Below are positions 25,901-35,233 of a DNA stretch of 64,000 nt, piece by piece. The notes below the pieces were generated by a model, which made no database searches, had not been told where the DNA came from, and saw only the letters and a program-made list of their open reading frames with translations. Origin of the DNA: Owenia fusiformis (taxonomy: Eukaryota > Annelida > Polychaeta > Sabellida > Oweniidae). Location: the NCBI GenBank assembly GCA_903813345.2, contig CAIIXF020000004.1:16479513-16543512 (forward strand), read 5' to 3'. The number at the start of each line of letters is the position of its first letter. The stretch's first letter is position 1. Made by a program: the position numbers and the translations under genes.

Positions 25901-28900
25901 GAGTCCAGAATAAGATAAAAGCCCGCTTTGACTGTTACCTGAACTGTATTTCAGTACGATATCATCACTTGTAAATTCCCTTGCTGCAAATGTCTGGGAG
26001 GACGTTCTTAGAGATCGTTTTCCAAATACAAGCCCTGCTAGGGCGACGCATATTACCAAGGGATTGGGTACGTTATATATTTTTGAATTTCGCTTATGTA
26101 TATAGAGTTATCACATTTAGGCCGCATGGGCTTACTGTTCGCTGCCGTGTGGATACTTTGGGTGGGATACTGCATTTATATACAGTGGGCAAAACAAATA
26201 GTTTTACAGCAATCTCCAATCACACCAAATATAATATTTCATTAATCAAGTTAAATATTAATGCCCAAAATTAGCCAGCGGGCCACATTATTGTGGCGAA
26301 CGATGAGCATCGATTGTGACAGCTACTTTAAATAAAATACAACAGTGCAGTTAAGCTGTGTCTTATGACTCATCCCAGGGTAAATTATAAGATATGCAGG
26401 GCTCTTATATTGTTTTAAAATATATATTAAAATGATTGATTTAAAGATACAATTTTGCGTTATTTTAGTGATTGTACTCGGGATTTTGTCGACTGTGATG
26501 GCGTTTATTGCTATGAAGATTCCTGGTCAAATCTTGCAGGTACACATCCAGAAAATTTGTTTTGAGTTTCAGCAAAGCAGGACTGTTAAGTAACAATAGA
26601 AAATGCTTGTCGAATAGTGGGAGTATAAGGTAGTTTTGCATATCTTTTAAGAAACTAAGATCTTCAAAGTTACTTTATCTCTAACATATTCCACACATTC
26701 TGGTATGCCAGATCCCCTCTTATCTGCCGTTTGCGAGGAAGGAAAAAGACAAAGGGGGCGCGGCTATCGCGATGTATTCCACAAATTAGGTACTGTCCAT
26801 TTTTGAACAGGCTGGATTTTCACGCTTTCAAACCTTAGTAAAAAGTAACAAAATACTCAATTATATGGTCTGGTGTATAGATATATAATTCAGTATACTT
26901 ACATTGTAGTAAAATAGTAAGTGAAAATTATACAGTTTGGACTCTTCCACTCACAGGTCACCATGGCATTGAGCGGAGCAGTTGGAGGGTCGGTTGTTGG
27001 GATGTATTGTCTTGGGGCCTTTACGACCAGCTGCAACTGGAAGGTAAGCCTGGATCGATGAACTTCCGCCGAAGGAAAGTTTTCTTTTCATCATTTTCAC
27101 CAACAATGCAAAGAGGTTGATTTGTACCTCGTGAATTTCGTAACGTCTTGGTTGCGTTGTGTGAACGTCCTGGTTGTTGACGTGAGGATTTATTATTCGA
27201 TTATTCGATTATTGGAGCTGCTGGATATATTTGCTCGTGACTGACTAGCTTTCAGTAACCTGATGCTAATATTAACATATGGGTAAAACATTTGCCGGAT
27301 ACAAATCCACATTTTGTTGGGGAAAATGATGAAAATAAAAATTCCTCCGACGAGTATTTAGTTTTCTTTCATTTATATATTCACGGACTTTCTGCAAGTT
27401 TGTTATTTGGTCGACCATATAAAAGTGGGAGACTGTATTTATTCTGTTCATTTATTTTGTTCAGGGTGTAACAGTGGGAGGATGGGTCGGTTTTGCTTTC
27501 TTATTGTGGATCGCTTTGGGGGCGTTCACGATCAAATCCACGAAACACATCCTTCCCCCTGCGTCAACCAACGGATGTTATGTTGAAAACGTCAGCGAAC
27601 TCTTTAATGAAACTATTACAACGCCATATTCAACCAATGAATATCAGATTGGCCTCTCCAATTCCAGCACTGTTTCGCCTGTACCAGCGGTCGAGGAGTA
27701 AGACGCCATTTTTATTTATATTATCCAAGACTTATAATTTCTAAATTGCTTTGGGGCTACTTGCTTGAATTAATTTTTATTCTTCCCAAGCATGATCTTT
27801 ATGATGTAAAACGTATTCATTACATTCTTAGCCCTAATGTCTGCAACGTTGTTTTAACCTTTTCTACGCGTATGGGGGGTCATTCGGATACCCCTCAGCG
27901 AATTTCTATACTTGTCTGATTTCTATAATGTTGGTATTGTTGTAAACGTTATTTGATGATCTTTTCAGAAGAGTATTCATTTTTCAGAAAAATAAGTCCA
28001 CAAAGGTCAAATCGAGTTCAATATGACCTAGCGGTGCAAATTTGTGACATTTTGTAAAACATTGTTGATTTTCTTTCAAAATGTTTTTTGTGCCAAAAAT
28101 GCTGTAAATTCTCTTTCAAATAAACAATCCAAGACAATGGCTTTTCTAGAACTGAAGTTTTGCACTTTCAAAGATGGCAGGTATTGGGAAAACCCATTGA
28201 AATCAATGTAATGTAATAAGCAACAATATCAAGTTCACCTTGTTTTTGTCTTTGACATTCATATTTCAAGATGCACTACATATAACGGAGGCACAAAAAC
28301 TAGAAAAAGTACTATCAGACATTAATGGTTAAATTATGAGCTATCAATTTGAACGTGAATCGTAAAAATGTCGTTTCTAGAAAAAGGGTTACCTTCTGAT
28401 TTATCTTTTATGCATGCACGATATTACATTTTCAAGGGGACCCTTGGACAAGTTTTACTCAATTTCTTACACCTGGTATGGCTTGATAGGAATCATTGTG
28501 ACGTTTACAGTAGGGATGCTTGTAAGCTTGGTGACAGGTATTACCAGTATTTCATTAAACATACAGCAAAACTAGGCTACGGGTAATCAGTGTTTCAAAG
28601 AGTTAAGGCAAAACGGGCCGTAATACCAATTCTGGTTTTAAAAGTATCTAGGATGATGAAAAGATTCAGTATAGTAGTATCAGGTAAAAGTAGTATCAGG
28701 GTTTCTGTTAGATTTTCTGATCATTCGTTCTGTTTGTAGGATTTAGTGATAAAGACGATGTTGATGAAGCAACGTATATTAAATGGCCGGATTTACTGTT
28801 CTGTTGTCTCCCTGAATCGTACAGGGTGAGATTATGGAGAAAAATTACAGTAAGCATTACATACACTCTATCAATTAAAAAGAATTCTTGCTTGTAGTCC

Positions 28901-29915
28901 ATGATCTGATTTTTCTAAGAGCTCTATTTAAGCAGTTTTTTGTCCGGATGTCCGCCACAAAAACCAACTACTGCATAATATTCCTATATATATCCTCTAC
29001 ACTGGGTTCTATTACATTTTTCGGGTAACAGGGGCTTTCACTTAGAAAGTGATGATTTGAGCAAGGATGTATTGACTTAACATGGGGACATGCAGTATTG
29101 ACTTAGCATGGGGATATCATCATCTTCCTAAGTCATCAAATATATGTATTTGGGTAACGTTTTTGTCACCCTGTACCTTCTATACATGTCGCATTACCCT
29201 TTTTCAAGTATTAGACAGTGTTTTTATTACGTTATAACACTTAATTTCACACCAAAACACTGCGCCATGTGGGAACCATCTTTTTGACATTTTCGAAATT
29301 CTATATTATCTTGCTAATCAAAAATGCTTTCTTTTTATCAAAGTTATATCATACTTGAACTGCAGTTATGTGGTAAAAAGTCAAAAATACATTGTAAAAA
29401 GGGAATCTTGTGCGACCCCATTTCATAGGCAAAAGCCCCTGTTACAATCAAAACTAAATATGCTTTCTTAATAGGGAAGTCAATCTTTGAAACGGTATGT
29501 TCATTTTTTGTGGCGAAATTCCGGACAACGACTCTTAATTTTTCTTGGGGCAGGTTTGAGACTATTGGTACCTTAAGATAAAAGCTATATTGGCCTTTCC
29601 ATATTTTAGTGGACTTTCCTATTAAGAAAAGTGATTAATGCCCATTTTCTCAATAAATATACAATATTAATAGGGGGTTTAAAGATACCACAAAGACAGG
29701 ATTCTGTATTAACCAACCGTGTATCTAATTATAGTAGGCACTTCCCAAATTCGTCACGCCCTAATGTCACTTAAAATGTTCATGCTGCTTGTTAGGGCTC
29801 ACGAAATCTTGATAACAAGGATGGAGATGCTAGGGAGAATGCAGAGCCTGTTGAAATGGAGAGTCTGATGGTAAAAAAATGGAATGAAGACTTAGAACCA
29901 AGCAAAAGGAACTGA
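13595..29915 (+). CDS. SLC5-family sodium-coupled monocarboxylate transporter, copy 1 (complete, 16 exons)
   Basis: Coding exons: 13595-13930, 14873-14941, 16020-16071, 16188-16255, 17209-17289, 18684-18757, 21157-21297, 25096-25231, 25332-25417, 25955-26067, 26469-26539, 26957-27043, 27465-27697, 28437-28537, 28740-28849 and 29796-29915. All junctions are GT-AG and keep phase; the total is 1878 nt, 625 residues plus stop, close to the ~610 usual for SMCT1/SMCT2. Seen: the SSF-family core GGIKAVIWTDVFQ at residues 176-188, NPLTRHTFWGLTIG and YGVSQPGVQRFSATRSLKDA in exon 7, and a Ser/Thr-rich LSTISS at the exon 9/10 junction where SLC5 proteins bind the second Na+. The family moves lactate, short-chain fatty acids and nicotinate with Na+ across the plasma membrane; the substrate here is inferred. 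The C-terminus ends PSKRN, without the PDZ ligand of mammalian SMCT1. About 13 membrane helices are expected from the family. Exons were assigned by reading; transcripts would confirm them. Confidence 0.93.
14567..14745. mobile_element. CGTAGCCAGG-type MITE relative in SLC5 copy 1 intron 1
   Basis: CAGGGACGTAGTCAGC at the left and CTGGCTACGCCTATG at the right form imperfect inverted ends. Copies in the same intronic place occur at about 42545-42690 and 60371-60510, so it predates the duplication. Confidence 0.55.
14873..14941 (+). CDS. SLC5 copy 1, exon 2 (residues 113-135)
   Basis: Too short for an ORF scan. The acceptor is TGCAG|TAT and the donor TTC|GTGAGT. The 23 codons start YLYRRFKSRVARQSC, the usual continuation of TSTYE in SLC5 transporters. 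The same exon is found in copies 2 and 3. Confidence 0.93.
16020..16071 (+). CDS. SLC5 copy 1, exon 3 (residues 136-152)
   Basis: Encodes VAIVGVVMYAPAIALEA; the YAPAIALE motif is diagnostic of SMCT-type SLC5 members. It ends in phase 1 at GTAAGA. The acceptor is a poor TTGATAAAG, whereas copy 2 has TTGATTTAG at the same place. Skipping this 52-nt exon would break the frame. Confidence 0.9.
16188..16255 (+). CDS. SLC5 copy 1, exon 4 (residues 153-175)
   Basis: The acceptor is ACATTTCAG|TATCTGG, phase 1, and the donor CTG|GTATGT. Encodes VSGLPTWVSILIMAAVATFY and TTL, the helix before the SSF signature. Intron 3 is only 116 bp and ends in TAG/TAC trinucleotide repeats. Confidence 0.93.
17209..17289 (+). 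CDS. SLC5 copy 1, exon 5 (residues 176-202)
   Basis: Encodes GGIKAVIWTDVFQFLIIIIG and MIITLAM. This is the most conserved segment of the sodium:solute symporter family (GG-I-KAV-W-TD-FQ). The acceptor is GATTGCAG|GGA and the donor ATG|GTAAAT. Confidence 0.95.
17571..18132. mobile_element. Foldback element B: CACCCTATGCAGAC ends, 41-bp perfect TIRs, TSD ATATT
   Basis: Lies in copy 1 intron 5. The first 41 bp (CACCCTATGCAGACAGAGCC and on) are perfectly inverted at the right end. ATATT flanks both sides (17566-17570 and 18133-18137). A second, inner palindrome spans about 17910-18080 around GAGCCCCTCTAAATATT and GGTGCGGAGC. No coding capacity. In copy 2 this part of the intron is deleted, so no empty site is available. 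Confidence 0.83.
18168..18660 (-). pseudogene. Mariner-like transposase remnant in SLC5 copy 1 intron 5
   Basis: The minus frame 18347-18643 encodes FDEAHFKLDGQINSKNYIVW followed by EKPFHE, the first catalytic Asp region of mariner-type DDE transposases. Continuing on the minus strand, broken pieces read WFQQDYTMTYTSDDALEWL, HFNVHIISRR and PRSSDIVSPFDFYIWG, equivalents of the QQD and SPD-DFF-WG motifs. Stops (after NEW) and substitutions show it is dead. A short leftover of the same element persists in copy 2 intron 5 (about 50355-50460). Confidence 0.8.
18684..18757 (+). CDS. SLC5 copy 1, exon 6 (residues 203-227)
   Basis: Encodes GCSRVGGFANMWNLCQRGGR and IQPI plus two bases. It matches the VGGF...W...GGRI stretch that precedes FNPDP in SLC5 proteins. 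The phase requires the TTTCAAG acceptor at 18683; the nicer TTGCAG 8 nt downstream would shift the frame. The donor is A|GTGATT. Confidence 0.88.
19980..20345. repeat. GATATC-rich palindrome cluster inside the mariner left arm
   Basis: Repeated CCGTGTGATATC/GATATCACACG and GTTGATATTTGATATCAAC palindromes. Resembles the 8459-8567 palindrome in its GATATC core and flanking TTTTATC; perhaps the same foldback family inserted here. Confidence 0.5.
20604..20753 (+). pseudogene. Mariner/Tc1-like transposase C-terminal fragment
   Basis: 50 codons contain EQDGAPSHRSHKTVKHLKDN, then APPPRSPD: the QDGAPxH and SPD elements of the DDE catalytic centre. The normally following DFFLWG is corrupted (ATTTYGENQQN, then stop). 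The long minus-strand frame at 20672-20956 is antisense to it. Confidence 0.75.
21157..21297 (+). CDS. SLC5 copy 1, exon 7 (residues 227-274)
   Basis: The acceptor is GTTCCAG and the donor CT|GTAAGC. Encodes FDLNPLTRHTFWGLTIGVGA and, further on, YGVSQPGVQRFSATRSLKDA, both classical SMCT/SMVT motifs. The acceptor lies about 20 bp past the terminal repeat of a mariner-like element (19689-21137). Confidence 0.95.
21345..24447 (+). repeat. Intronic satellite with nested higher-order repeat (65/130/520 bp)
   Basis: About 48 tandem copies of a 64-66-bp unit (TTGGGCATCCGTAATATAGC ... CTAATACAATCTCGTTACAT) fill most of SLC5 copy 1 intron 7. Two variants alternate: A (66 bp, AATTTGGGCATCCG, CTCGTTACATTG) and B (64 bp, CCATCGGGCATCCA, CTCATGCATTG), giving a 130-bp dimer. 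Between about 22900 and 24100 rare variants (CATCTATAATATAGCTTATC; CTTAACATAATAC) recur exactly 520 bp apart, so four dimers form a larger unit. Edge units are more diverged. A stray unit sits at 24985-25070, next to exon 8. Confidence 0.92.
24448..25095. other. Non-satellite stretch before SLC5 exon 8
   Basis: About 540 bp of ordinary AT-rich sequence interrupts the satellite, followed by one stray unit (24985-25070). No coding potential or recognised element was seen. Confidence 0.5.
25096..25231 (+). CDS. SLC5 copy 1, exon 8 (residues 274-319)
   Basis: The acceptor is TTCTTACAG and the donor CAG|GTAGGT. Encodes TMLTVIPAVCVIYALTALVG, then a short loop with YYSHIQCDPM matching the YY-CDP extracellular motif of the family. 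It follows the 3.8-kb intron 7 that holds the satellite. Confidence 0.94.
25332..25417 (+). CDS. SLC5 copy 1, exon 9 (residues 320-348)
   Basis: Intron 8 is only 100 bp; the acceptor is TTTTTAG. Encodes IFPYFVMDVLAVPGVPGIFL and AAMFSAAL. PG-PG-F-A-FSAALS is the conserved helix that contributes to the Na2 site together with exon 10. Confidence 0.94.
25955..26067 (+). CDS. SLC5 copy 1, exon 10 (residues 348-386)
   Basis: The acceptor is GTATTTCAG and the donor G|GTACGT. Encodes STISSLVNSLAANVWEDVLR and continues to the ATHITKGL stretch. STISS-NSLAA is the family's Na+-site motif and EDV-RFP the following cytoplasmic link. Confidence 0.94.
26469..26539 (+). CDS. SLC5 copy 1, exon 11 (residues 386-409)
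   Basis: The acceptor is GTTATTTTAG and the donor CAG|GTACAC. Encodes VIVLGILSTVMAFIAMKIPG and QILQ, one membrane helix aligned with the region before the ALS-FGMVGGP helix of mammalian SMCTs. Confidence 0.92.
26957..27043 (+). CDS. SLC5 copy 1, exon 12 (residues 410-438)
   Basis: The acceptor is CACTCACAG and the donor AAG|GTAAGC. The 29 codons start VTMALSGAVGGSVVGMYCLG; the AVGGSVVGMYCLG helix corresponds to VGGPLMGLF-LG in mammalian SMCTs. Confidence 0.93.
27465..27697 (+). CDS. SLC5 copy 1, exon 13 (residues 439-516)
   Basis: The acceptor is TTTTGTTCAG. Encodes GVTVGGWVGFAFLLWIALGA, then KHILPPASTNGCY and an extracellular loop with N-glycosylation sequons (NVS, NET, NSS). Long glycosylated loops at this place are typical of SLC5A8/A12. 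The donor is GA|GTAAGA; reading on gives an immediate stop, so the exon does not extend. Confidence 0.94.
28437..28537 (+). CDS. SLC5 copy 1, exon 14 (residues 516-550)
   Basis: The acceptor is ATTTTCAAG and the donor G|GTATTA. In phase it encodes GPLDKFYSISYTWYGLIGII and VTFTVGMLVSLVT, matching the last helix of SMCTs (YSLSY-Y---G---T--VG--VS--TG). The longer open frame across this position is a different, spurious frame. Confidence 0.93.
28740..28849 (+). CDS. SLC5 copy 1, exon 15 (residues 550-586)
   Basis: The acceptor is TGTTTGTAG and the donor ACA|GTAAGC. Encodes the cytoplasmic tail GFSDKDDVDEATYIKWPDLL, then FCCLPESYRVRLWRKIT. Charged and soluble in character; position and phase fit the transporter tail. 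Confidence 0.9.
29796..29915 (+). CDS. SLC5 copy 1, exon 16 (terminal, residues 587-625 and stop)
   Basis: The acceptor is TGCTTGTTAG. The 39 codons start GSRNLDNKDGDARENAEPVE and end PSKRN with TGA at 29913-29915. Highly charged tail. Phase 0 agrees with exon 15. No clear AATAAA was seen just after it; an 80-bp tandem repeat follows from 29929. Confidence 0.86.
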   Translation, partial: GSRNLDNKDGDARENAEPVEMESLMVKKWNEDLEPSKRN

Positions 29916-29928
29916 GCGAGCCTAAAGG

Positions 29929-30150
29929 ACATGGGGCACAAACATTTTGATACAATTTTTAAAGTAGACTCTGAAGTGTGATTAAGGACTGACAATAGAT
30001 GACGAAGAACATGGGACACATACTTTTTGATACAAGTTTTAAAGGAGACTCTGAAGTGTCATTTAGGGCTTACAATAGATGGCGAAGAACATGGGACACA
30101 TACATTATGATACAATTTTGAAAGGAGACTCTATTTAGAGTGTCATTGTG
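29929..30150 (+). repeat. 80-bp tandem repeat (2.8 copies) just after the SLC5 stop codon
   Basis: Units start at 29929, 30009 and 30089 with ACATGGG(G/A)CACA and share TTTTGATACAA, GGAGACTCTGAAGTG and CAATAGATG-CGAAGA. They begin 13 bp after the TGA, so they are likely part of the 3' UTR if transcription continues. Confidence 0.8.
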
Positions 30151-30504
30151 GAGCAGTTGGGGGGGGGGGCATTGTTGAAATGCATTGTCACGAAAATTTA
30201 CAAGGAGCTGCAACTGGGAGGTAAACTAATCAAGATGAAACATAGGGAGGTTAGGTCACACGTTTATAGGAGAACATTCACGCGAGCGTGTAATTAATAT
30301 TTTGACCCCAGAGTATACTGTTTATCTCTCAATTCATTAATCTCAGTCCCAGGGACCTATTTACAATTATTTTAGTAAACACTACAAATGGGAGAAATAA
30401 TCCATAGAAGACCATAATTCTACACGTTCACGTACGTAACTTAACCTCCCTATTAACATTGAATGTCACAGCAGACAAAAAAGTTTGTTGGCAATTTTGA
30501 ATGT

Positions 30505-31840
30505 TATAAAGGAGGAGGGACAGTATCGCAACAGATTTCGGACAGTCATATGTTGGAATTTAGCTATTTTCTGAGGATTTAAACAAGTGCATATGTTAGG
30601 TCAATGCATTACCTCAAGGAAAAGCACTCATAGAGATGATAAAATAATTTCGACTTTGAGACGGGGAAGATGCAACCCACCACATGTTTTTTCTGAAGTG
30701 TTGTTCTGTTTTTCAACCTATTTCACCCCTGCTTTTTTAATTTTTCTTGCATCAATATGTTGCGTTTTGACACACAGTAGGCCCTTTTAAAGGCTTCCTA
30801 GTCAACTCGTACCCAAGACAACTCGTACCCAAGACAACTCGTACCCAAGACAACTCGTACCCAAGCTTATTTTCAGTATTATGGGTGCATATTAGGAATG
30901 AAATTGTGTTTGTAATGCTTTCATGTTATAAGGTGAATCAAATAAGGCTCAATATTTTTTTGAATTTAGACAACATTTTTTCTCAATGGATCAGTAAAGC
31001 ATTTTGTTTATTAAATAAAAGAAGTGCTTGAAGCGCTTGTTCTCAAAATTTTTTTGTCAAACATATATATAAATAAATATAATTACAACGTTAGATCTGA
31101 CACTTGTTCCAAACACTCATAAACATACAATATTTTGAAAAATGATTATAAACATATGTCTCTTCACTTGAACATCCTGAATCTGTGACCAATATAAAAT
31201 AATAGTCAATATAAATTGACACTCAGCTCAAAATGTCATAAAATTAAATCAATTTCTTCCGAAAATTCTTCTTCAAACTTTAAACTATTCTGAACAGTAT
31301 GTTACAATTATAATATGTATAGCTATTCACATTCCCAGTCCAATGCTTGATTCAAAACAAAATATATACTTGGGTACGAGTTGTCTTGGGTACGAGTTGT
31401 CTTGGGTACGAGTTGACCAGTTACCTTTTAAAGGAATAAGTGATTCCTTCGGGGGTTTTAAAGGTATCCATTATGGTTGACCAAAATTAGCTGAAAGCTG
31501 ATCGCATGAGTTTCTGCAATGGGAAAATAATATGGGAAATATTGTTTTCCACTTTATCTAAAAGGGGTAACTGTGTGTCAAATCACAACATATTGTTGCA
31601 AGAAAAATTAAAAAAGCAGGGGTGAAAGGGGTTGAAAATCAGGAAAACATTTCAGACGAAACATGTGGGTGGGTTGTTTGCATCTTTCCTGTCTCAAAGT
31701 CGAAATTATATTATCATCTATAGGAGTGCTTTTCCTGTAGGTTATGCATTGGTCTTACATATGCACCTGTTTAAATCCTCAGGAAATCCAACATTATGAC
31801 TGTCCGAAATCTTGCGATACTTTCTCTCCTCCTATTACAC
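30505..31840. mobile_element. Foldback element downstream of SLC5 copy 1, with CAACTCGTACCCAAGA repeats
   Basis: The left arm ~30505-30860 is mirrored by ~31372-31835 (GATTTCGGACAG, AAAGCACT, TTTTTAATTTTTCTTGCA). At the inner ends the 16-bp unit CAACTCGTACCCAAGA is repeated four times (30803-30866), facing three inverted copies (31371-31415). The loop is about 500 bp and AT-rich. The outer ends are blurred, so no target duplication can be given. Confidence 0.75.
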
Positions 31841-32559
31841 ATTGAATTACTTTCCTGTCATGTTACTGGTAGATGAGAAAAAGTCAATAAATTATCACTT
31901 CACTAACCTCATATATCTTAACTATATGTAAGGTTTATTCCCTTGGCTAGGGGGATTTCAGATGTATCATGTTGAAATTGATTAGTTTTTCTTTGACATC
32001 TACTAAAAATTTACTGAGAATTTTCAACAGGAAGTGTGAAGTTGTCTGGTTTAGATTATCACAAATACATTTCGGCAACCCGTTCAAAATTAGGTGCATG
32101 AAGATGAGCTTGCAAGAGAAGTCCAGACCTAATAAAGACGGTTAAAAGGAATTTCTAAATAACGAGGCATGGCATTTAGTTTTGAAGTTGATAAGATAGA
32201 AGCGGGGCTTCCACTACCTCTTACTATTATTTAAATCTTGAAATTGGCTGACCAATTGTATGACCTGGTGAAAAGTTATTCCAAAGAGCAACTCCATTGA
32301 AAATTGTTGATTTCTTAGCCAAAGCACTTGTTTGGAGGGGAATCTTATAACCCCTGTGACTCCTTAATGATCGCACTTGAATGTCGTTCTCAAAAGATCT
32401 GACAAGATTACAAATGAAAGGAGGAAAGCTGTTACATCTTGCTATATATATTTTTATCTTACTGTTCTGTCAGATGATGCAAAATGTAGCACATATTTAT
32501 TATTTATTCACTTACATGGTTGTGTTATGTGGGTGGAAGTAGCATCAGAGGAATGAATC
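31841..32559. other. Intergenic, nothing recognised
   Basis: AT-rich sequence without coding frames or clear repeats, between the foldback element and the retroelement fragment of copy 2. Confidence 0.5.
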
Positions 32560-33901
32560 AGAGGAACTTGATCAGAACATGTTCTGGTATCTATTAAATA
32601 GGAGCCGAAAGAATTGTAATCCCAAATCTAATTTAATCAGAAACGATAATGGAGATATCCTCTCGGATCCAAGCGAAATATGCATGGAATGGAAAAGTTA
32701 TTTTGAAGAGGAACTTGATCAGAACATGTTCTGGTATCTATTAAATAGGAGCCGAAAGAATTGTAATCCCAAATCTAATTTAATCAGAAACGATAATGGA
32801 GATATCCTCTCGGATCCAAGAGAAATATGCATGGAATGGAAAAGTTATTTTGAAAAGTTAGCCACTCCGTCAAATCCTGGTAGTTATGATGACGATTTTT
32901 ATCAACGAGTGAACAATGAAATATTAGAAATGAAAACAATTTCAAATTTACAAGAAAACGTGTTTTTAAACGACCCCATTACAAAGAGTGAAATTATTAC
33001 AGCAATACATCAGTTAAATCTAAATAAAGCTGCTGGAGATATCTTTATTTCGTACTGGAATACTAATTCCACTTTTGAAAGGTGGCAAACGCGATCCTTT
33101 AGAAAAAGATGACCACCGTGGGATTACGCTTATGACGTCACTCAGAAAAACGTTTGATATCTTCTTGTTAAACAGAAGTAAGCCGGAAATTCTTAAACAT
33201 ATTCCCCAACTGCAGGGCGCATCTCTGAAATCATGCTCCTCTGTCCACTCTTACAGGTTAGCACAAGAGGCAATAACCCATAACGTGGAATCAGGACGTA
33301 ACGTCTACGTCACAACAATCGATATCCGTAAAGCTTTTGACGGTGTATGGATTAACGGGCTGTTCTACAAGTTATATAACATTGGAATCTGTGGCAAATT
33401 ATGGTGCATCCTTTTTGATTCCTACAATACATATAAATGCAAAGTACGTATAGGGGAACAGTTTTCTGATACTTTTGACGTTCGACGGGGGTCCACCAGG
33501 GCGGAATTTATAGTATGCTTCTCTACCAGCTTTACAGTGCTGACGTCATAGAGGAACTTAGTGGTATGCATATCGGTGCCAAGATTAATGATATTGATGT
33601 GACATGTCCGGCGTATGCAGACGATATGACAATCATGGCCACATATATTAATAGTATGAATATTCTTTTAAACGCGGTATACAAGCATAGCCTCAAGTGG
33701 AGATATGATATACACCCTGGAAAATGCAAAACCCTGACATTTGGAAAGAAAAGAGGAAATCATACAAATGACGTCATGATCAATGATATTCCAGTACAAA
33801 CAACAAATAGCACAATTTACCTCGGCCTGCCAATTACAAATAATTCTACGTCGGTTCCCAATACGTTACTGATAGTATTAACAAGGGATTACGTATACTA
33901 G
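32560..33901 (+). pseudogene. Non-LTR retrotransposon pol fragment, copy 2 (frameshifted, internally duplicated)
   Basis: Three overlapping frames: 32579-33112 (linker FWYLLNRSRKN to LNLNKAAGD), 33075-33551 (GGKRDPLEKDDHRGIT, motif A TTIDIRKAFDGVW) and 33515-33901 (CPAYADDMTIMA, RT catalytic YADD at residues 34-37). The motif B region (RRG-HQGG) is split by a frameshift near 33490. About 148 bp at the start are tandemly duplicated, so FWYLLNRSRKNCNPKSN occurs twice. A chunk of RT between LNKAAG and the KGGKRDP motif is missing in both copies. Better preserved than copy 1. The clade cannot be named safely. Confidence 0.82.
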
Positions 33902-34897
33902 CTTTAACTCTCCAATTTTTGAAGTGACTGCTGTCCATCTCCCTTGATTAATACAAATGTAGACGAACTGTTGCAATTGAGCCATTATATTTTCCTGTGA
34001 AGTACAAAAAAGTATATTAATGTATCTGCTAGTTGATGACCTAATCTGCTGAGTTTAATGCAAATAAGTGCGAAAATTCAGAATGGTCGCCAAAAGTAGA
34101 AATTTGACATCTAGCAGTTTTGGCACGTGGACATCACAAAAAGGTTTTCCAGCCAGGTATATCGACTATACCGCAAACAACATCATGCATGTTGTGTGAT
34201 AGAAATAACATGCAATCCATTTTTATGTATTTTTACGCTTCTTTTTACAGGTTTATAATTATTTGGAGAAGTAGTTTGTTAGCTGAACATTTTGTCATCT
34301 TTCATTTCAATATATTTGGTTGTTCATCGAATCACATTTGATTTAATTGTAATAATTTGGCAAGAGATCGTAATAACATAGAAATATGTATGTTAATATC
34401 AGTTGCTTGTTTTCTTTTGAACGGAAATGTAAAAAAACATTGACTTGAAGTGAATGCATCATAGCAGACACAAATAAAAAACATATAAAACATATTTTAT
34501 ATGTCTCCGTCATAGTAAATACTTTATGTTACAACGAGGTAAGTTGGAAATATTTTATTTTTCTATTTACAACCATCCATTCGTATCATCGGCACAATTG
34601 TATAGGTGCGGTGTAGGGTAAAGTTAAGTTAACTGGTTATGAATTGAATCTGGTATTATAAATAGTTAGTCAACTCTATACATTGAAATGGGTCCGAAGC
34701 CAGGATTTGCCAAGGGAGTCACTTTTTGAAAAATTCCAGATGGTTCACTTGTGACAATTTTGGTCCAAAAATAGCCAAAATCACTTAAAAAGTGCTCAGA
34801 ATGGTGAAAACTGCATGATATTGAGAGAATTTTTGGCCTGAATTGTAGTTTGAAGAAATTAGTTCGCATTTTGAAGAAGCAGTAAGAAATGAGAGAG

Positions 34898-35233
34898 ATG
34901 GCGTCCACCTTCCACTGGGCGGATTATATCGTGTTTATTGCATTTATTGTAGTATCAATGGCCATAGGAGTATTCTATTCGTGTACCGGTGGAAAGCAAA
35001 ATACAAATTCAGAATATCTGTTAGCAGACAGAAAGCTTCACTTTTTCCCAACGTCAGTGTCGTTAATGGTGTCATTCGCATCATGCATAACAATATTGGG
35101 GTTGACGGCAGAGATGTACACCGGAGGCTCTCAATTCTGGCTTTACTGTGTCGGTAACTCGTTGGCTGCTCTCATTGCTGAGAGGATATTTGTCCCGTTG
35201 ATGTACCCCCTACATCTAACAAGCACATACGAA
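34898..35233 (+). CDS. SLC5 copy 2, exon 1
   Basis: Nearly identical to copy 1 exon 1, with donor GAA|GTAAGT. The ATG at 34889 is in frame and would add MRE in front of MASTF. Identity with copy 1 continues about 160 bp into intron 1 and stops near 35393. Confidence 0.9.

Noticed and set aside
25823-26059. 78-codon minus-strand frame
   Set aside because: It is antisense to SLC5 exon 10 and its flanks; the plus strand encodes the conserved transporter segment.
28368-28586. 72-codon plus-strand frame over exon 14
   Set aside because: It is in a different frame from the conserved transporter reading GPLDKFYSISYTWYG, which has proper splice sites and phase.
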